A stretch of 64,000 nucleotides of DNA from Methylobacterium sp. Leaf91 (lineage in GTDB: Bacteria > Pseudomonadota > Alphaproteobacteria > Rhizobiales > Beijerinckiaceae). The notes under the pieces are model-generated. The model was not told the DNA's origin. It made no database searches and worked only from the letters and a program-made list of their open reading frames with translations. Positions 25,030-33,892 of this stretch are shown here, in pieces (positions within the stretch are counted from its first letter, which is position 1; the number at the start of each line of letters is the position of its first letter). The translations under genes and the position numbers were made by a program. Location of the stretch: contig NZ_LMMP01000001.1 of assembly GCF_001422815.1 (NCBI RefSeq), forward strand, positions 974-64,973, in the 5' to 3' direction.

Positions 25030-26357
25030 AGGCCGATCATCCTGACGATGCCGCCCGCCGCATCGCCAAGCTCGAGCGCATCAACGCCGCCCTCATGGCG
25101 CATGTGGAACGCAACATGGACCAGCAGGGCGGGGCCTATTCGCTGTTCCAGACCGCGATCATCCTCGAAGGTCGGGTCCGCTCGCGCACCGAGGAGCTGA
25201 CCGGGCTGATGCACAGCCTGGAGCGCTCCAACGCCGCCCTCGTCGCGGCGAAGGAGGAAGCCGAGACCGCCAACCGTTCGAAGACCCGCTTCCTCGCCGC
25301 CGCCGGCCATGATCTGCTTCAGCCGCTGAATGCCGCGCGCCTCTCGGCCTCGGCCCTCTCCGACATGCCGCTCAGCCCGGAAGCCCTGGCGATGTCCGGG
25401 CAGGTGGAGCGCGGCCTGCAGACCATCGAAGATCTGATCAAGACTTTGCTCGACATTTCCAAGCTCGATGCCGGAATCGTCCGCCCTGGTATCCGGCCGA
25501 TCGCCCTCGCCGATCTGCTCGGGGGCATCGCTGCGAGCTTCATGTCGATGGCCGAGCGCAAGGGCCTGCGCCTCGCGGTCCGCTGCCCGGAGCTCCGGGT
25601 CGACAGCGACCCGATCCTGCTTCGTCGCATCCTGCAGAACCTCGTCTCCAATGCCGTCCGCTACACCAGCCGCGGAGGTGTGCTGATCGCCGCGCGGCGG
25701 CGGGACCAGGCGTGCCGCATCGAGATCATCGATACCGGCTGCGGCATTGAGGAGAGCGAGCGGCATCTCGTCTTCGAGGAATTCTACCGGGGCGGCAGGG
25801 AGGGTGACGAGGGTGAGCCCGGTCTCGGTCTCGGGCTCTCCATCGTCCAGCGCATGGCAACGGCCCTCGATCACGCGCTCACCCTGCATTCCCGGCCCGG
25901 CCACGGAACGCGGATGAGCCTGACCGTCCCCATCGGCACCTCTCCGGTCGAGCCGGCGGCCGGCCCCACGCCGATCGCGACGCGGCTGACGGGCGCGCGC
26001 GTGCTCATCGTGGAGAACGATCCGGCCACCGCAGATGCACTGACGCGCCTGCTGCGGAACTGGGATGCCGATGTGAGTGCTCATCGCGATCTCGCCAGCG
26101 TCGGAGAGTACGTCTCCGCCGGACGTCCACCACCGGACGTGCTGATCCTGGATTACCACCTCGACAACGGCGCCTGCGGCCTCGACGTGGCCACCTACCT
26201 GCGGGGCGTGATCCGCACGGACCTGCCAGCGATCGTCACCACCGCCGACCATTCCGCCGTGATCGAAGCCGATGTGGCGAGGCTCGGGGCGGAGCTGATG
26301 CACAAGCCGATCAAGCCGGCGCAACTGCGCGCCCTGCTCACACATCTGCTCGGCTGA
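25026..26357 (+). CDS. Soluble hybrid histidine kinase (NahK-like)
   Basis: A 443-residue kinase without membrane segments or its own sensor domain. An N-terminal coiled coil (about 10-90, ERINAALMAHVERNMDQQGG) leads to HisKA with the phospho-His in FLAAAGHDLLQPLNAAR, a HATPase (NLVSNAVRYT, DTGCGI, GLGLGLSIV) and a C-terminal receiver (VLIVENDPAT, phospho-Asp in VLILDYHLDNG, Lys in LMHKPIKP). The layout and DLLQPLNAARL motif are those of NosP-associated kinases. The upstream FIST protein is the likely input. The output phosphotransfer protein is not in the window. Confidence 0.9.
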   Translation: MKADHPDDAARRIAKLERINAALMAHVERNMDQQGGAYSLFQTAIILEGRVRSRTEELTGLMHSLERSNAALVAAKEEAETANRSKTRFLAAAGHDLLQPLNAARLSASALSDMPLSPEALAMSGQVERGLQTIEDLIKTLLDISKLDAGIVRPGIRPIALADLLGGIAASFMSMAERKGLRLAVRCPELRVDSDPILLRRILQNLVSNAVRYTSRGGVLIAARRRDQACRIEIIDTGCGIEESERHLVFEEFYRGGREGDEGEPGLGLGLSIVQRMATALDHALTLHSRPGHGTRMSLTVPIGTSPVEPAAGPTPIATRLTGARVLIVENDPATADALTRLLRNWDADVSAHRDLASVGEYVSAGRPPPDVLILDYHLDNGACGLDVATYLRGVIRTDLPAIVTTADHSAVIEADVARLGAELMHKPIKPAQLRALLTHLLG

Positions 26358-27548
26358 TCAGGCCGGGTCGGCATCGATGCGCATCCTCAAAATCGCATAG
26401 GGCGGCTGCCTGAGGTCGCGTCCATTATTGTAGTCGGGGCTGCGATTGACCTGCGCGGCCGTGATGTAGAGCCAGCGGTCGGGGGTGATCCAGAACGTGT
26501 CGGCCCAGATGAGCCGGGGATCCGTGGCGAGGATCGTGACAGTGCCGTCCGTCTCGCGCCGGCCGACCGCGTTGTGCTCCTGCAGGGCGAGATACACGCG
26601 GTCCTTGGAATCGGCGATGAGCCCTCCGGTCATGCCCTTCTCGCCGAGATCTTCCACAGCGGCAGCGACCTCGGCATCGGACACCGCCGGGTCGAGGAGA
26701 AGAGCGGTCTCCACTGCATAGAGTCGCCGCCCCATCAGTGGGGCGTAGTAGAGGCGTCGGCCGTCGGGGCTGAGGGCGATGCCGTTCGCGCCGCCCTGGA
26801 CCGGACGCGGCGGCCCCTCGGCCTTGCGCTGCAGGATCTGGCGATTCTCGACTACTTTGACGATGCCCTTCTGGGACTCGGTGCTGGCATGCCGGGCGAG
26901 CCGTCGGATGACACGACCGCTCGCGAGATCGACCGCGAGGATGGCACCATGGCCGTCCTGGCCCTGGTCCGTGATGAAGGCCACCGCCCGTCCGTCCCGG
27001 ATATCGACCCTGAGGTCGTTGAGCGAGGAGGTCGCCGTGACGCCGGCCTCCAGCGGGACCGCCTGGGCGATCCGGTTGGTGGTCAGATCGAACCGGACGA
27101 GCTTGGCACCTCCCGGCATGGGCGGGCCCGACCCATCCGGCAATCCGGCATCGAGCACCCAGAGCCTGTCGTCACGGTCCATCACACCATTGGGGACGTG
27201 AAGGAGCCGGTGCTGAGAGGCCTTCGGGTCGGGCTGGTTGGTGGCCTCGTCGGGATAGGGCGTCACGCTCCCGTCCGGCATGACCTCGCCGAGGGTGAAA
27301 GGGACTTTGGCGTTGAAGCGCGGCATCATCACGAAGACGCGGCCGCTTCGCGACAGGGTGATGCCGGTGGGGTTAGAGGGCGCATTCGCCATCATGGCGA
27401 GTTCGAGCCCGGGAACGCCCTGATCGCTGGCAACGCCAGTGCCGGATTCCGCTTGGGACGGGCCCTTTTGCTCAGCGGAGGCCTGGCTGGTCAGTGCGGC
27501 AAATCCGGCGAGGCCGGCAGCCAGCATGTCACGTCGAGCGAAGGTCAT
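26358..27548 (-). CDS. Secreted major royal jelly protein-family beta-propeller
   Basis: A 396-residue protein with a twin-arginine-type leader (FARRDMLAAGLAGFAAL), then a six-bladed propeller of the MRJP/Yellow family. Landmarks are NPTGITLSRSGRVFVMMPRF, LWVLDAGLPDG, SLNDLRVDIRDGRAVAFITD, NGIALSPDGRRLYYAPLMGR and WADTFWITPDRWLYIT. It is probably periplasmic. Bacterial members are largely uncharacterised. It lies in tandem with an SMP-30-like protein and a second MRJP protein, all on the minus strand. Confidence 0.85.
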   Translation of the reverse strand: MTFARRDMLAAGLAGFAALTSQASAEQKGPSQAESGTGVASDQGVPGLELAMMANAPSNPTGITLSRSGRVFVMMPRFNAKVPFTLGEVMPDGSVTPYPDEATNQPDPKASQHRLLHVPNGVMDRDDRLWVLDAGLPDGSGPPMPGGAKLVRFDLTTNRIAQAVPLEAGVTATSSLNDLRVDIRDGRAVAFITDQGQDGHGAILAVDLASGRVIRRLARHASTESQKGIVKVVENRQILQRKAEGPPRPVQGGANGIALSPDGRRLYYAPLMGRRLYAVETALLLDPAVSDAEVAAAVEDLGEKGMTGGLIADSKDRVYLALQEHNAVGRRETDGTVTILATDPRLIWADTFWITPDRWLYITAAQVNRSPDYNNGRDLRQPPYAILRMRIDADPA

Positions 27549-27580
27549 GGATGCTGCAATCCTGTAGGATTTGAATGCGG

Positions 27581-28552
27581 TCAGCGGGCTTTCACCGCGC
27601 CCCGGACCTTGAGATCGATGGCCGCCACCACGGAGCCCGCCGAAATGAAGAGGCGATTCCCGTCCTGCCCGCCGAACTCGACATTGGAGGCCGGCGTCGC
27701 GGTGGCGATCCGGCCGAGCAACGTCCCGTCGGGCAGGTAAACACGTACGCCGTCGTCACAGGCCGCGTAGATCCGCCCGGCTTCGTCGATGGCGAGCCCG
27801 TCCGGAGCGCCCGTCTCGAGCGAGGCGACGACGCGTGGATCACCGAGGCGCCTCTCTTCCACCGGAAAGGCGAGGATAGCGCGGGCCCCTTCCGCATTGT
27901 CGAGGGCGGCACTGGTCTCGGTGACGTAGAGCGTTCGCCCATCAGGCGAGAAGGCGATGCCGTTCGGTTGGCCGACCGCGTCGGTCATGGCCAGGATCTC
28001 ACCGGCCGGATCGATCCGGTAGACCCGCCTCGCGGACTGGGAAGGCGTGGTCTGAATGCCTTCATCCGGCACGGTGATGCCGAAGACAGGGTCGGTGAAC
28101 CAGATCGCACCGTCCGGCGCGAGCGCCGCGTCGTTGGGGGAATTCAATGGCTGGCCGCCATACATGTCGGCCAACACAACCATCGATCCATCGGATTCGC
28201 GGCGAACGACGCGACGGGTGCGGTGCTCGCAGGTGACGAGACGTCCCTGACCATCGAGGACGTTTCCATTGGCATTGTTGGACGGATCGCGGAACGGCAT
28301 CACTCCGCCATCCTCGCCGATCACCAGCATGCGGTTCGATCGCACATCGCTGACGATGAGGCCCCCAAGGTGCGGCGCCCAGCACACGCCTTCGCACCAC
28401 CGACCCTCGCGGTAGAGGGTCACCGGCCGGGCGGAGGGATCGACCAGTTCGGCGAACCGGGGATCGTCCGAACGAAGGATCGGGGCCGCCGAGGCCGGCG
28501 GGCTCCAGAGGGAAGATGCGGCGAGGCCGCAGAGGATATCGCGTCGGCGCAT
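27581..28552 (-). CDS. SMP-30/gluconolactonase-family protein, exported
   Basis: A 323-residue six-bladed propeller of the SMP-30/gluconolaconase/LRE group. An N-terminal RRRDILCGLAASSLW looks like a Tat leader. Family features are CEGVCWAPHLGGLIVSDVRS (metal-binding Glu), SPNDAALAPDGAIWFTDP (metal-binding Asn), PNGIAFSPDGRTLYVTE and PDGLAIDEAGRIYAAC (metal-binding Asp). By family it hydrolyses sugar lactones or similar esters using a divalent metal. It sits between two MRJP-family genes, so the three may handle related substrates. Confidence 0.85.
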   Translation of the reverse strand: MRRRDILCGLAASSLWSPPASAAPILRSDDPRFAELVDPSARPVTLYREGRWCEGVCWAPHLGGLIVSDVRSNRMLVIGEDGGVMPFRDPSNNANGNVLDGQGRLVTCEHRTRRVVRRESDGSMVVLADMYGGQPLNSPNDAALAPDGAIWFTDPVFGITVPDEGIQTTPSQSARRVYRIDPAGEILAMTDAVGQPNGIAFSPDGRTLYVTETSAALDNAEGARAILAFPVEERRLGDPRVVASLETGAPDGLAIDEAGRIYAACDDGVRVYLPDGTLLGRIATATPASNVEFGGQDGNRLFISAGSVVAAIDLKVRGAVKAR

Positions 28553-28621
28553 GGAAAAGCTCGCAACGGAGGGCAGCGGCGAGGCCCAGGCGGGTCTCGT
28601 CGACAGGTCGGGCCTTCGGTC

Positions 28622-29827
28622 TCAGCGGGCCGATGGGCTCGTCGTCGAGCCGGCGGCGTCGCTCGTCAGTTTGATGCTCCACAGGTCGGTCGGCAGAGCC
28701 GCCGGGGCGCCGGCCTTGTAGAAGGCCGAATCCTGGATACGAGAGGTCGTCACGTAGAGGGTCCCGTCCGGTCCCTCGGCGAAAGTATCGGGCCAGCGCA
28801 GGCGCTTGTCCTGAATCAGAATCGTGAGGGCGGAGCCCTTGGTGGACAGGTCCCGAACCTTGATCGAATCGTCCTGGGGCGAGGTGACGTACATCCGCCC
28901 ATCCTTGCGCGAGATGATAAGGCCGTCAGCGGGACCGTTGTCGCCCACCGTCTCGACCTTGGCCGACAGGCTCCGGTCGCTGAGCGCCTCCGGCACAAGC
29001 GACGAGGTCAGCCAGCCGGTGAGCGCGGATGTGGGCAGGCTGTAGAGGGTTCGCCCCTTGATCGCCTGCCAGTAGAGGGTGCCGCCATCGGGCGAGAGGG
29101 CGATACCATCGGCGGCGAATTCCACGCCGCGCCCATCGGGTCGCCGCAGCGGCTTGCCCTCATAGGTCACCGTGACGCTCTTGTCGGGTTGGGTCGTCGG
29201 ATCGCCGTCGAGGAGGCGACGGGCCTTGCCGCTGGCGAGATCGACCACGACGAGGGCACCGCTGGCACCCGAGTCGGTGATGTAGGCGGTCTTCCCATCC
29301 GGCGAGAAGCGGACGTCGTTGAGGTAGGAGCCCTGCGGGGCCACCGCCTCGTCGAAGGCGATGATGCGAGCGGGCTTGTTCGTCTTGAGGTCGATCTCCA
29401 CGAGCTTCGGCCCGTTCTTCACCAATGCGGCCATAGCGGGAGCGGCCGGATCGAGAACCCAGAGATTGCCGTCGGGGCTCGCCACGACACTCTGGACACA
29501 GATCCAATGGTCGCCCGCCGAAACCTCGTCCTTGCGCGCGTTGCGCCAGGCGTTCCACTCGGCATCGGGGAAGGGCGTGATCCGACCGTCCTTTACCTCG
29601 GCAACGGAGACGGCGCTGTCCTCCGTCCAACGGGGGAAATTGACGAAGACGCGTCCGTCCTTCGTCACGGTAACGCCGGTCACTTGGTGCTCGAAGCTGG
29701 CGACCTTGGCGAGGGCGCCGGCGGGTACCGAACCAGTCTGGGCTTCAGCCCATGCGGAGCCCGCGACGATCGTGCCGGAGAGAAGCACCGCGGCCAGGGC
29801 GGCGCGGGTGGTCGTGGATGACATCAT
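28622..29827 (-). CDS. Second secreted MRJP-family beta-propeller
   Basis: A 401-residue protein with a Sec-type signal peptide (about 1-30, ending GSAWAEAQ) and MRJP landmarks: VTGVTVTKDGRVFVNFPRW, LWVLDPAAP, YLNDVRFSPDGKTAYITDSG, DGIALSPDGGTLYWQAIKGR and WPDTFAEGPDGTLYVTTS. The frame extends to 29902 but without a signal peptide, so ATG 29827 (or 29824) is preferred. It is a clear paralogue of the protein at 26358. Function is unknown. Confidence 0.8.
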   Translation of the reverse strand: MMSSTTTRAALAAVLLSGTIVAGSAWAEAQTGSVPAGALAKVASFEHQVTGVTVTKDGRVFVNFPRWTEDSAVSVAEVKDGRITPFPDAEWNAWRNARKDEVSAGDHWICVQSVVASPDGNLWVLDPAAPAMAALVKNGPKLVEIDLKTNKPARIIAFDEAVAPQGSYLNDVRFSPDGKTAYITDSGASGALVVVDLASGKARRLLDGDPTTQPDKSVTVTYEGKPLRRPDGRGVEFAADGIALSPDGGTLYWQAIKGRTLYSLPTSALTGWLTSSLVPEALSDRSLSAKVETVGDNGPADGLIISRKDGRMYVTSPQDDSIKVRDLSTKGSALTILIQDKRLRWPDTFAEGPDGTLYVTTSRIQDSAFYKAGAPAALPTDLWSIKLTSDAAGSTTSPSAR

Positions 29828-29923
29828 GGGGCACTCGTGGCGGGGAGAGAGAGGTACTGCTCCCTCCGGCAACGCAACGACCGGCGGCCAAGCTTCAATC
29901 AAATTTTCAAGGATGACGCGTCT

Positions 29924-30289
29924 TCAGGCGGCGAGCGCGCGCCTCACGGTGGAACGCAGGTCCGCCAGCGAGAACGGCTTCGTCAGCACGTCGGTGACGA
30001 TGGCGTCGAGACCGCGGGCACGCTCGCGCTGGTCGGCGAACCCCGTCATCAGGAGGATGGTCAAGTTGGGAAAATCGCGCTTTGCTGCGAGGGCGAGGGC
30101 GATGCCGTCCATGAGCGGCATGCGGATATCGGTGAGCATCAAATCGAACGCCCCGTCCGCCTCCGTCAGCCGATCCAGTCCGTCACTGCCATCCGACGCC
30201 GTCACGACGGAATGACCGTCAATTTCCAGGCCCCGCTTCAGGAAACCACGTACCGGCTCTTCGTCATCAACAAGGAGAATTCGCGCCAT
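29924..30289 (-). CDS. cpdR: CpdR-like single-domain response regulator
   Basis: A 121-residue stand-alone receiver. The acidic pair is in ILLVDDEEPVRGFL, the phospho-acceptor Asp in LMLTDIRMPLMDG, and the Lys in LTKPFSLADL. Sequence and length resemble CpdR, which in Caulobacter and rhizobia, when unphosphorylated, directs ClpXP to polar substrates under control of the CckA-ChpT relay. It starts at ATG 30289. The cpdR assignment rests on resemblance only; other single-receiver proteins look similar. Confidence 0.65.
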   Translation of the reverse strand: MARILLVDDEEPVRGFLKRGLEIDGHSVVTASDGSDGLDRLTEADGAFDLMLTDIRMPLMDGIALALAAKRDFPNLTILLMTGFADQRERARGLDAIVTDVLTKPFSLADLRSTVRRALAA

Positions 30290-30478
30290 CAACTCTTTGT
30301 CTCTGCTGGACCGCCCAGACTGCGCTTCTACTCAGCCCCTATGTCAAGGGCTGCTTTGCATCAAATAATACGTAAATGTTGCGCAATATGTGGCCGCGCG
30401 CAATTGTCGCCATAAACCCACGGGTGAACCCTCGCGAACCCGATTCATCGCGTGCCTCGCCTCCCTGAAGAGGGGGGC

Positions 30479-31048
30479 TCAGGTTCCGCCGAAGAGATCC
30501 GGCTCGCTGCTCACATGGTCCACGAGACCGACGAAGGGAAGTTGCCGATATTCGTGCGCGACATCCATGCCGTAGCCCACCACGAACACATCGGGGCAGG
30601 TGAAGCCGACGAAATCGGCATCGATGGTCACGGCCCGCTTGCCCGGCTTCTCCAGCAGAACGGCGGTCAGCACCCGCTTGGCCCCACGCGCCATGAGCAG
30701 ATCCTTGGCGAAGACGACGGTGCGTCCCGATTCCAGGATATCGTCCACGAGCAGCACGTCGCGTCCGCGAACCTCGCTCTCCACGTCCCGCAGGATCGCG
30801 ACCTGCCCCGAGGATACCGTCCCGCTGCGGTAGCTCGACAGGTGCACGAACTCGACCTGTGGCGACAGGCCCGAGCGGTGCAAGGCCCGCAGCAGGTCGG
30901 CGGCGAACATGAAGCTGCCTTTGAGAACCGCCACGACAAGGAGGTTCTCGGGCTTGGCCGCGACGATGGCTGCGGCTAGCTCCTCGTTGCGGTTCGCGAT
31001 GGCGGCTTCGTCGAAGAGGACGCGGACGCGTCGGGTCGGGCTGGTCAT
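30479..31048 (-). CDS. hpt: Hypoxanthine phosphoribosyltransferase
   Basis: A 189-residue purine-salvage enzyme that makes IMP or GMP from hypoxanthine or guanine and PRPP. The PRPP-binding motif VLLVDDILESGRT is at about 99-111. Also present are LLVVAVLKGSFMFAADL near the N-terminus and YGMDVAHEYRQLPFVG near the end, the usual base-contact and closing segments. The ATG is preceded by GGGAGA. Full length for the family. Confidence 0.93.
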   Translation of the reverse strand: MTSPTRRVRVLFDEAAIANRNEELAAAIVAAKPENLLVVAVLKGSFMFAADLLRALHRSGLSPQVEFVHLSSYRSGTVSSGQVAILRDVESEVRGRDVLLVDDILESGRTVVFAKDLLMARGAKRVLTAVLLEKPGKRAVTIDADFVGFTCPDVFVVGYGMDVAHEYRQLPFVGLVDHVSSEPDLFGGT

Positions 31049-31118
31049 ACATTCTCCCTACCACGAGCAGAGCCGGCTGGCATCGATTTTTGCCCTCAAC
31101 CAGCGGCAATGTCAGGGG

Positions 31119-31898
31119 TCAGTGAGCGACATCCGCTTCCGGCGCTCCACGTTCCGGCGCGAACCCAACCTTGATCGTACGCCCCTGTGCCGGAGGAGAC
31201 GACAAGCTCGCCCTGAACCGGGCCGTCTCGCGGTCCTCGAGGCTGGAACGCGGCGGCGTCACGGTCCAGCGGTAGATGGTCTGGTCCTGCGCGTCGCGCA
31301 CCTGGATTTCGATCGGCGGTACCGGGACGGTGGTGCCCGCCACACCGACCACGTCGCCTTCTATGACGAGTTGGGACGCCGCCCCCTCGCCCTGGGTCTG
31401 GTAGGCCGCGAGATCGCGGATCTCGATGCCGCGAAGGTTCACCGGCATACCGATCCGGGCATAGAGCGAGGCGCTCTGGGGCATGGCCCGCACCACGGTG
31501 CTGCGCGCGAGGAGCGCCAGGGGAATGCCGGCCAGCAGGGCGAGCCCGAAGGCGGCGGCGGGCGACGGGGCGCTCCAGCGCTTCTTTGGCGGCGTCCGCC
31601 CCCTGGCCTTGCGAACCGGCTTATCTTCAGACACCGGCTCCGCCGTCGCGGACTGGGCCTCCTCGGCCAAAGCCGCTTCCCATGCATCGAGATCGGCCTG
31701 CGCTTCGCCGCGCCCCTCCACAGAGCCCATCGCCGCCTGAATCTCGGCCATCTCCTCGGCAAGGGCGGCGGCGACCTCGTCGGGTGAGATGAACCAGGTC
31801 TCGCGACAGGCGGCGCAGCGCACGGAGCGACCCTCGACGCCGACCCTGTCGGTGGCGATGTCGTATTCGCTTGCGCAGGAGGGGCATACGATCAGCAT
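31119..31898 (-). CDS. MJ0042-type zinc-ribbon membrane protein
   Basis: A 259-residue protein. The N-terminal zinc ribbon has CPSCASEYDI and CAACRETW (four cysteines at about 5, 8, 28, 31). An acidic linker follows, then one transmembrane helix (about 127-147, AAAFGLALLAGIPLALLARS) and a DUF3426-like beta domain. I set the start at ATG 31898 because the zinc ribbon begins there, though the frame stays open far upstream. It is divergent from ftsE. Similar proteins neighbour ftsEX in other alphaproteobacteria as I recall. Confidence 0.85.
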   Translation of the reverse strand: MLIVCPSCASEYDIATDRVGVEGRSVRCAACRETWFISPDEVAAALAEEMAEIQAAMGSVEGRGEAQADLDAWEAALAEEAQSATAEPVSEDKPVRKARGRTPPKKRWSAPSPAAAFGLALLAGIPLALLARSTVVRAMPQSASLYARIGMPVNLRGIEIRDLAAYQTQGEGAASQLVIEGDVVGVAGTTVPVPPIEIQVRDAQDQTIYRWTVTPPRSSLEDRETARFRASLSSPPAQGRTIKVGFAPERGAPEADVAH

Positions 31899-32057
31899 GG
31901 CGAATCGCCGCCTCGAATATCTCGATCGGCAGTTGCCGGCTCGGTGAAAAAGACTCACACCGTCATCGCCGGAAGCGGTTAATCCTCCGTGAAGCGGCGG
32001 ATATGGGAGGGCAGGCTTGTCAGCAGAATCGCGCATCGACGGATCCGGGACCCTAGC

Positions 32058-32756
32058 GTGAGCCGTGACAGCCTCCTGTCGGGCGTCGAGGAGCCCGTGG
32101 TTCAGTTCGAGAATGTCGGCATGCGCTACGGCCTCGGGCCGGAAGTGCTGAGCGACGTGAGCTTCCAGATCGCCCCGCGCTCGTTCCAGTTCCTCACCGG
32201 CCCTTCGGGCGCGGGAAAGACCACCCTGCTGCGCCTGATCCTGCTTTCGGTGCGGCCGACGCGCGGATTGGTCTCGGTGTTCGGGGAAGAGGTCAGCGAT
32301 ATTTCCAACGAGGCGCTCACCGGCCTGCGCCGGCGGATGGGCATCGTGTTTCAGGATTTCCGCCTGCTCGACCACCTGACCACCTACGAGAACGTCGCCC
32401 TCCCTCTGCGCGTCCAGGGTCGGGCGGAAACGAGCTACCGCGCCGAGGTGGTGGAACTCCTGCGCTGGGTCGGCCTCGGCGAGCGCATGCATGTCCTGCC
32501 GCCGCTTCTGTCGGGCGGCGAGAAACAGCGCGCGGCGATCGCCCGCGCGCTGATCGCCCGGCCCGACCTGCTCCTTGCCGACGAACCCACCGGCAATGTC
32601 GATCCCGGCCTCGGCCGCCGTCTGTTGCGGCTGTTCATCGAACTCAACCGCCTCGGCACCTCGGTCCTGATCGCGACCCACGATTTCGCCTTGATGGACC
32701 TCGTCGACGCCCCCCGGCTCGTTCTGGGCCAGGGCCGGCTTCAGATCGAACGCTGA
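32058..32756 (+). CDS. ftsE: Cell division ATP-binding protein FtsE
   Basis: A 232-residue ABC ATPase. Walker A GPSGAGKTT (about 46-54), the Q-loop in GIVFQDFRLLDHLT, signature LSGGEKQR, Walker B LLLADEPTG and switch His in IATHDF are all present. With FtsX it controls periplasmic cell-wall hydrolases at the division site. It starts at GTG 32058, though ATG 32121 is possible. The stop codon overlaps the ftsX start by one base, so the genes are coupled. Confidence 0.93.
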   Translation: MSRDSLLSGVEEPVVQFENVGMRYGLGPEVLSDVSFQIAPRSFQFLTGPSGAGKTTLLRLILLSVRPTRGLVSVFGEEVSDISNEALTGLRRRMGIVFQDFRLLDHLTTYENVALPLRVQGRAETSYRAEVVELLRWVGLGERMHVLPPLLSGGEKQRAAIARALIARPDLLLADEPTGNVDPGLGRRLLRLFIELNRLGTSVLIATHDFALMDLVDAPRLVLGQGRLQIER

Positions 32757-33724
32757 TGGGTGAGGCTAGCCTAGACCCGCGTCCCGCGATGCCCGTCACA
32801 CCCGACCAGGAGGCCGGCCTGCCGGCGACCCTGCGACGCAACGCGCCCCTTGTCCCCACCGATTCGGCGGCGAGCCGGGCGCTCGCCGCGGTGATCGCGA
32901 TCCTGACCTTCCTGGCCGCCCTGTGCGCCGGGGCGGCCGAGATCGTCGCGTCCAGTGCCAACCAGTGGCAGGGCAGCGTCGCGCAGGAAGTGACGATCCA
33001 GGTGAGGCCCAGCGTCGGCCGTGACATCGATGCCGATGTGGCGAGGGCCGAGTCGTTGGCCAAGGCCACGCCCGGCATCGCCAGCACGCGGATCTTCTCG
33101 AAGACGGAGGCGGAGCGCCTGCTCGAACCCTGGCTCGGGAGCGGCCTCGACCTCTCGGACCTTCCGGTACCGCGTCTCGTCACCCTGAAGCTCGCGGAAT
33201 CCCCTCCCCCGGATTTGAAGGGATTGCGGGGGTCGCTCAGCGAGGCGATGCCGGGGGTCGCGAGCCTCGACGACCATGCCTTGTGGCTTCAGCGGCTCTC
33301 GACCATGGCCAATACCTTCGTCGGCGTCGGAGTCGGTATCGTGACCCTCGTCCTGATCGCCACCGGCCTCGCCGTCGTGTTCGCCACACGAGGAGCCATG
33401 GCCGGCAATCGCGAGGTCGTGGAGGTGCTGCATTTCGTCGGCGCGAACGACGACTTCATCGCCCGCGCGTTCCAGCGTCGGTTCTTCCGACTCGGCCTGC
33501 GTGGCGGGATCATCGGCTCGTGCTTGGCTCTGGCCGTGTTCGCGCTCGCCGGACTGCTCGCCCAGGTCTGGCGCTCGGGACCCGCCGGGGACGAGATCGA
33601 GGCCTTATTCGGTGCGTTCCATATCGGTTGGCGCGGCTATGCCGCTGTCCTCCTCATCGGCGTCATCGCATCGGTGGTCACCGGCATCGTCTCGCGGCTG
33701 ACCGTCCGGCGTTTCCTGCGCTGA
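32756..33724 (+). CDS. ftsX: Cell division permease-like protein FtsX
   Basis: A 322-residue membrane protein with a cytoplasmic N-terminus, TM1 (about 43-65), a periplasmic domain of about 115 residues that would contact the hydrolase activator, then three TM helices (about 185-210, 245-270, 290-312). The conserved FtsX stretch EVVEVLHFVGANDDFIARAF lies between TM2 and TM3. It acts with FtsE. Confidence 0.93.
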   Translation: MGEASLDPRPAMPVTPDQEAGLPATLRRNAPLVPTDSAASRALAAVIAILTFLAALCAGAAEIVASSANQWQGSVAQEVTIQVRPSVGRDIDADVARAESLAKATPGIASTRIFSKTEAERLLEPWLGSGLDLSDLPVPRLVTLKLAESPPPDLKGLRGSLSEAMPGVASLDDHALWLQRLSTMANTFVGVGVGIVTLVLIATGLAVVFATRGAMAGNREVVEVLHFVGANDDFIARAFQRRFFRLGLRGGIIGSCLALAVFALAGLLAQVWRSGPAGDEIEALFGAFHIGWRGYAAVLLIGVIASVVTGIVSRLTVRRFLR

Positions 33725-33892
33725 AGCCGGTTTTCCGGGTGCCGGACCCGCCGGATCAGCGGTTCCGTATGACATCATAGGACTACAGACATCCGCGCCG
33801 GATTCGCGTTAACCATTCGTAAACCCATCGGGGCGGAAATGTCGCCTCGCGGATGACGCATTCCGCGCTACCTTTGGAGAATGGCCACGCGG

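Noticed and set aside
27575..29821. A 748-codon plus-strand open frame
   Set aside because: It is the opposite strand of the SMP-30 and MRJP genes; no domain is visible.
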